In this document: piece by piece, positions 60,490 to 64,000 of the stretch
Layout: the number at the start of each line of letters is the position of its first letter
Position numbering within the stretch: position 1 is the first letter of the stretch
Source: Rhizobiales bacterium GAS188
GTDB lineage: Bacteria > Pseudomonadota > Alphaproteobacteria > Rhizobiales > Beijerinckiaceae
Reading direction: 5' to 3'
Assembly: GCA_900104855.1 (NCBI GenBank)
Contig: FNSS01000001.1
Coordinates: 2,914,001-2,978,000 of the forward strand
Length of the DNA: 64,000 bases
The notes under the pieces: model-generated
Database searches by the model: none
Told to the model about the DNA's origin: nothing
What the model saw: only the letters and a program-made list of their open reading frames with translations
Program-made: the position numbers and the translations under genes

Positions 60490-63115
60490 TGACGATCCTT
60501 CCGGGCACCAGGATGAATTTGCGCAAGGCGCGGCCTTCCATGGCCCGCTGCACCGCATCGAGCGACAGGACGGCGGCTTCGATCTCGGCTCCGTCGGCCT
60601 CGCGCGGCACGGTGACATCGGCGCGTCGCCTGCCGTTGACCTGAACCGGCAAGGTGATCGTCGCCTCGGTGAGGAGCTCGCGCTCCAGCTTCGGCCAGGG
60701 CGCATGCGCCACGAGCCCTTGCGCGCCCAAGGCCTCCCAGCATTCCTCGGCGAGGTGAGGCGCCATCGGGGCGGTGATCAGGACCAGGATATGCATCGCC
60801 TCCGACAAGGCCTCGGCGATATCGGGCTGCGCGGCCTCGACCTCGTCGAGCTCGGACATCGCGGCCTGCAGCGCATTGGCGAGCTCGCGGATATGGGCGA
60901 TGCAGACATTGAAGCGGATGTTCTCGATGTCGGTCTCGACTTGCGCCAGGGCTCGATGCGCGGCCTTGCGGATCGCCAAAGCTGCCGGAGAGACGGATGC
61001 GGGCGCGCCATTCGACGGCCAAGTCCGATCGCCGATCACCGATTTCGCGTCGCCGACAAGGCGCCACAGGCGCTGCACGAAGCGCGCCGCGCCCTGCACC
61101 CCGTCCTCGCTCCAGATCACATCGCGTTCGGGGGGCGAATCCGACAGCATGAACCAGCGCGCCGTGTCGGCCCCGTAGGTGTCGATGATGTCGTCCGGAT
61201 CGACGGTGTTGCGCTTCGACTTCGACATCTTCTCGATGCTGCCGATGCCGACCGGCTCGCCCGTCGCCGCATTGACGGCGCGCCGCACGCCGCCCTCGTT
61301 TGAGATCGTCACTTCGGCCGGGCTCAGCCAGGACCCGTCATCCGCCCGATAGGTCTCATGCACCACCATGCCTTGGGTGAAGAGGCCGGCGAAAGGCTCC
61401 TCGATGTCGACATGACCGGTCTTGCTCATCGCCCGCATGAAGAAGCGCGAATAGAGCAGATGCAGGATCGCATGCTCGACGCCGCCGATATATTGGTTGA
61501 CCGGCATCCATTTCATCGCGGCCTTGCTGGCCGGCGCGTCGACCCAAGGATCGGTGAAGCGCACGAAATACCAGGAGGAATCGACGAAGGTGTCCATTGT
61601 GTCGGTTTCGCGCCGCGCGCCCTTGCCGCAGCGCGGGCAATCGACATGCTTCCAGCTCGGATGCCGATCGAGCGGGTTTCCGGGTCGGTCGAAACTGACG
61701 TCGTCGGGCAAGCGCACCGGGAGGTCCTCGACCGGGACCGGCACGACGCCGCAAGCCTCGCAATGGATGATCGGAATCGGACAACCCCAATAGCGCTGGC
61801 GCGAGATGAGCCAGTCGCGCAGGCGGAAATTCACCTTGCGGGCCGCGATCGGCCGGCCGTCGCGGCTCTCCGCCTCGAGGCGGCGCGCCACCTCCTCCTT
61901 CGCCTGCGGCACCGTCATGCCGTCGAGGAAGCGCGAATTGATGATCACGCCATCGTCGAGGTATGCGGTGTCGCCGATCACGAAGGTCGCGGGGTCGACG
62001 CCCGGCGGGCAGACCACCGGCGTTGCGTCGAGCCCGACGCTGCGTACGAAATCGAGGTCGCGCTGGTCATGGGCCGGACAGCCGAAGATGGCGCCCGTGC
62101 CGTAATCCATGAGCACGAAATTGGCGACGAAGACCGGCAGCTTCCAGCGAGCGTCGAAGGGATGGATCGCCTTGATGCCGGTATCGTAGCCCTTCTTCTC
62201 GGCGCGCTCGATCGCCTCTTGCGCGGTGCCGAGCTTGCGGCACTCCTCGATGAAGGCCGCGAGCTTCGGATCAAGGCTCGCAGCTTTCACGGCAAGCGGG
62301 TGATCGGGTGATACCGCGACGAATTTCGCGCCGAACAGAGTGTCCGCCCGGGTGGTGTAGATCTCGGCCTCGGTCGGTCCGCCCTGAACCGTCGCCGGAT
62401 CGAGGAAGAAGCGGACCGTCAGGCCTTCGGAGCGCCCGATCCAGTTGCGCTGCATCAGGCGTACTTTGTCCGGCCAGCGGTCGAGCCCGTCCAGCGCCTT
62501 CAGCAGATCTTCCGCATAAGCGGACACCTTGAAGAACCATTGGGTCAGCTCGCGCTGCTCGACCGGCGCGCCGGATCGCCAGCCGCGCCCATCCACCACC
62601 TGCTCATTGGCGAGAACGGTCTGGTCGACCGGATCCCAATTCACCTTCGCGGTCTTGCGATCGACGAGACCGGCGCTGAGGAAGTCGACGAACAGGCGCT
62701 GCTGCTGCTTGTAATATTCGGGGTCGCAAGTCGCGATCTCGCGGCTCCAGTCGAGCGATAGCCCCATCGATTGCAGCTGGGCGCGCATCGCCGCGATATT
62801 GGCGTAGGTCCACTCCTTCGGGTGAACCTTGCGCTCCATGGCGGCGTTCTCGGCCGGCAGGCCGAAGGCATCCCAACCCATCGGATGCAGGACATTGAAG
62901 CCCCTGGCGCGCCGGTAGCGGGCGACGACGTCGCCCATCGCGTAGTTGCGCACATGGCCCATATGGATGCGCCCTGACGGGTAGGGGAACATCTCGAGCA
63001 CATAATAAGTCGGGCGCGCATCATCGTTCTTCGTCTCGAAGACGCGCTCGTTCTTCCAGACGGCTTGCCATTTCCGCTCGGATTCGCGGGTATTATAACG
63101 CTCGGACATCGACAT
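60476..63115 (-). CDS. leuS: Leucyl-tRNA synthetase
   Basis: LeuS is a class Ia aminoacyl-tRNA synthetase of 879 residues. It has the HIGH-box variant HMGH ([20 protein letters not shown], near residue 51), the CP1 editing domain ([21 protein letters not shown]), zinc-type cysteine pairs ([16 protein letters not shown]) and [13 protein letters not shown] near residue 630. The C-terminal domain closes with [16 protein letters not shown]. Start ATG 63115 or 63109. It is the first gene of leuS-lptE-holA and is complete. Confidence 0.98.
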   Translation of the reverse strand: MSMSERYNTRESERKWQAVWKNERVFETKNDDARPTYYVLEMFPYPSGRIHMGHVRNYAMGDVVARYRRARGFNVLHPMGWDAFGLPAENAAMERKVHPKEWTYANIAAMRAQLQSMGLSLDWSREIATCDPEYYKQQQRLFVDFLSAGLVDRKTAKVNWDPVDQTVLANEQVVDGRGWRSGAPVEQRELTQWFFKVSAYAEDLLKALDGLDRWPDKVRLMQRNWIGRSEGLTVRFFLDPATVQGGPTEAEIYTTRADTLFGAKFVAVSPDHPLAVKAASLDPKLAAFIEECRKLGTAQEAIERAEKKGYDTGIKAIHPFDARWKLPVFVANFVLMDYGTGAIFGCPAHDQRDLDFVRSVGLDATPVVCPPGVDPATFVIGDTAYLDDGVIINSRFLDGMTVPQAKEEVARRLEAESRDGRPIAARKVNFRLRDWLISRQRYWGCPIPIIHCEACGVVPVPVEDLPVRLPDDVSFDRPGNPLDRHPSWKHVDCPRCGKGARRETDTMDTFVDSSWYFVRFTDPWVDAPASKAAMKWMPVNQYIGGVEHAILHLLYSRFFMRAMSKTGHVDIEEPFAGLFTQGMVVHETYRADDGSWLSPAEVTISNEGGVRRAVNAATGEPVGIGSIEKMSKSKRNTVDPDDIIDTYGADTARWFMLSDSPPERDVIWSEDGVQGAARFVQRLWRLVGDAKSVIGDRTWPSNGAPASVSPAALAIRKAAHRALAQVETDIENIRFNVCIAHIRELANALQAAMSELDEVEAAQPDIAEALSEAMHILVLITAPMAPHLAEECWEALGAQGLVAHAPWPKLERELLTEATITLPVQVNGRRRADVTVPREADGAEIEAAVLSLDAVQRAMEGRALRKFILVPGRIVNVVI

Positions 63116-63259
63116 GAAGCAGTCCCTTACCGCGGCCGACTTAGGCTACGTTGGGCGCCGGGGTCAACATGAAGCGCGCCTCTTCGGGCGATGGCTGGAC
63201 GAAAAGCCGCCATTGTGGCGCCGCCGCCGCTTTCCCCGCGCAAACAGCGAGGCGCTGCC

Positions 63260-63694
63260 TTACCGCAACCTGCCGATGATGGCCCGCAAATAGCGGCTCA
63301 GCTCGGCTCGATCCCGAGCGCTCAGATCGGTGAGCAGCATCTCCAAACGCTGTTCGGCCGAGACCGCGATCGTCCGGTAAAGCTGCAAGCCTTTCTGGGT
63401 CAAGGTGCCGACCATCCGCCGCTTATCGGCGGGATCGAGGCGGCGCTCGAGCCGTCCGTGCCTCGCCAGCCTGCGCAGCGCCCGGCTCGCCGTCATCACG
63501 TCGACGCCGCTCGCCTCGGCGACGTCGATATTGGCGAGCCCAGACTTCGAGGCGAGCACCATCATGCAGCGCCATTCGGCGAGAGTGAGGTCATGTTTGC
63601 GCCCGAGCGTGTCGGCGAAAGGGCGAGCCATCAGGTTCGCCGCAAGCAGCAAAAGGAAGGCCGGCGTGTCGGTGAGATCTAACCCCTTTGCCAT
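63260..63694 (-). CDS. MarR-family transcriptional regulator
   Basis: This is a 144-residue winged-helix regulator. DLTLAEWRCMMVLASKSGLANIDVAEASGVDVMTASRALRRLARHGRLERRLDPADKRRMVGTLTQKG contains the recognition helix and the wing DxxDKR motif, which is diagnostic. ATG 63694 has AAAGGA just upstream; a longer frame to 63787 is less likely. It is on the same strand as leuS, 144 bases upstream, with no obvious target gene. Ligand and regulon are unknown. Confidence 0.92.
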   Translation of the reverse strand: MAKGLDLTDTPAFLLLLAANLMARPFADTLGRKHDLTLAEWRCMMVLASKSGLANIDVAEASGVDVMTASRALRRLARHGRLERRLDPADKRRMVGTLTQKGLQLYRTIAVSAEQRLEMLLTDLSARDRAELSRYLRAIIGRLR

Positions 63695-64000
63695 GCTGTT
63701 CCTTTGCCTGAGCAGGCGCCGAGCGACAGAACCCGCCCCCACCGGCGAAAGGCTCGAGGATGAATAGGATGCGGCCATTGGGCCCATATAGGCATGATTC
63801 CGCGAGCCGCCACTCCCGTGGTGCTCACGAATTCACGATCCTTTGCCGGCTCCGTGCGGCGGGATTGGTGGATCCTTGCGAAATCTCGTTTCAATGCAAA
63901 GATATACGCCCACGGCCGATTTGGTGCCAGCTCCGGGACCGCGACCGTCTCGGTCGCCCTTCTTCCCGGCGGCGCTCCGGTCCGGTCGTCTCAAGAGCAG
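63695..64000. other. Right-end noncoding stretch
   Basis: This is the sequence upstream of the MarR gene to the window edge, with no supportable gene. It holds the third copy of the CGACCGAGACGGTCG repeat and probably the marR promoter. Confidence 0.4.
63935..63959 (-). repeat. Dispersed palindrome CGACCGAGACGGTCG, copy 3
   Basis: This is the inverted copy. On the - strand the palindrome is again preceded by CCGGGAAGAAGGG-like sequence and followed by GCGGTCCC, matching copy 1 best. Confidence 0.8.

Noticed and set aside
4481-63115. Overlapping short frames in alternative phases within most genes
   Set aside because: They lack ribosome sites and homology and coincide with well-supported coding sequences.
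1-64000. Search for a prophage, defence island, secretion or secondary-metabolite system
   Set aside because: No integrase, phage structural, restriction-modification pair, Cas, NRPS/PKS or secretion genes were found; apart from orphan ParD and the small HNH protein, the genes are housekeeping or metabolic.

Overview
The window is a gene-dense, GC-rich chromosomal segment from an alphaproteobacterium, most likely of the order Hyphomicrobiales (Rhizobiales). This rests on the origin-proximal order dnaQ-coaE-aroE-maf-ppsR | hemE-hemJ-rho, the hemJ-type haem branch, a Tim44-domain protein with mltA and smr, an HWE-type histidine kinase, a 180-kDa-class NAD-glutamate dehydrogenase and GC-rich dispersed palindromes. 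No rRNA, tRNA, CRISPR array, prophage or complete insertion sequence was seen. Genus cannot be fixed from sequence reading alone.

Layout. 1-10.8 kb: glycogen/alpha-glucan cluster on the + strand (end of glgP, glgX, glgA, glgB, malQ), interrupted by an orphan Tat-exported ABC solute-binding protein gene. 10.9-15.7 kb: giant NAD-glutamate dehydrogenase. 15.7-20.6 kb, - strand: aldo/keto reductase, a ParD antitoxin with only a vestige of ParE, purH and a heparinase II/III family gene. 20.8-25.5 kb, + strand: DUF1674 (SdhAF4-like), Tim44-domain protein, mltA, smr, adenosine kinase-like PfkB protein and a YjbR protein. 25.5-30.9 kb, - strand: coaA, hisE, hisF, hisA, hisH, a DUF2628 membrane protein, hisB and a HAD phosphatase. 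31.1-42.6 kb, + strand: FMN reductase, phosphoesterase, RelA/SpoT homologue, a CPA2 antiporter, a PAS/HWE sensor kinase and phosphomannomutase. 42.8-48.5 kb, - strand: peptide-type solute-binding protein, dnaQ, coaE, aroE, maf, ppsR. 48.5-48.9 kb: predicted chromosome origin (oriC). 48.9-58.6 kb, + strand: hemE, hemJ, rho, a small HNH protein, mnmE, mnmG, rsmG, parA, parB, with two perfect parS sites. 58.9-63.7 kb, - strand: holA, lptE, leuS and a MarR regulator.

How it fits together: transcription diverges from the ppsR/hemE gap, where candidate DnaA boxes and an AT-rich stretch lie. ParA/ParB and two 16-bp parS palindromes sit 5-10 kb to one side. This is the expected architecture of an alphaproteobacterial origin and centromere. 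The glg genes, the dehydrogenase and Rsh are metabolic and stringent-response genes linked to it only by position.

The noncoding sequence holds several repeat families: (i) composite head-to-head REP/BIME-like palindromes built on a CTCTCCCC..GGGGAGAG core, at least seven loci, five of them between 42.5 and 57.7 kb; (ii) a CGACCGAGACGGTCG palindrome at three loci; (iii) long inverted repeats between hisF and hisA and between parB and holA; (iv) a 169-bp unit with 15-bp terminal inverted repeats after rsh; (v) 18-19-bp tandem repeats at the 5' ends of dnaQ, the DUF1674 gene and lptE, two of which triplicate the start codon region.
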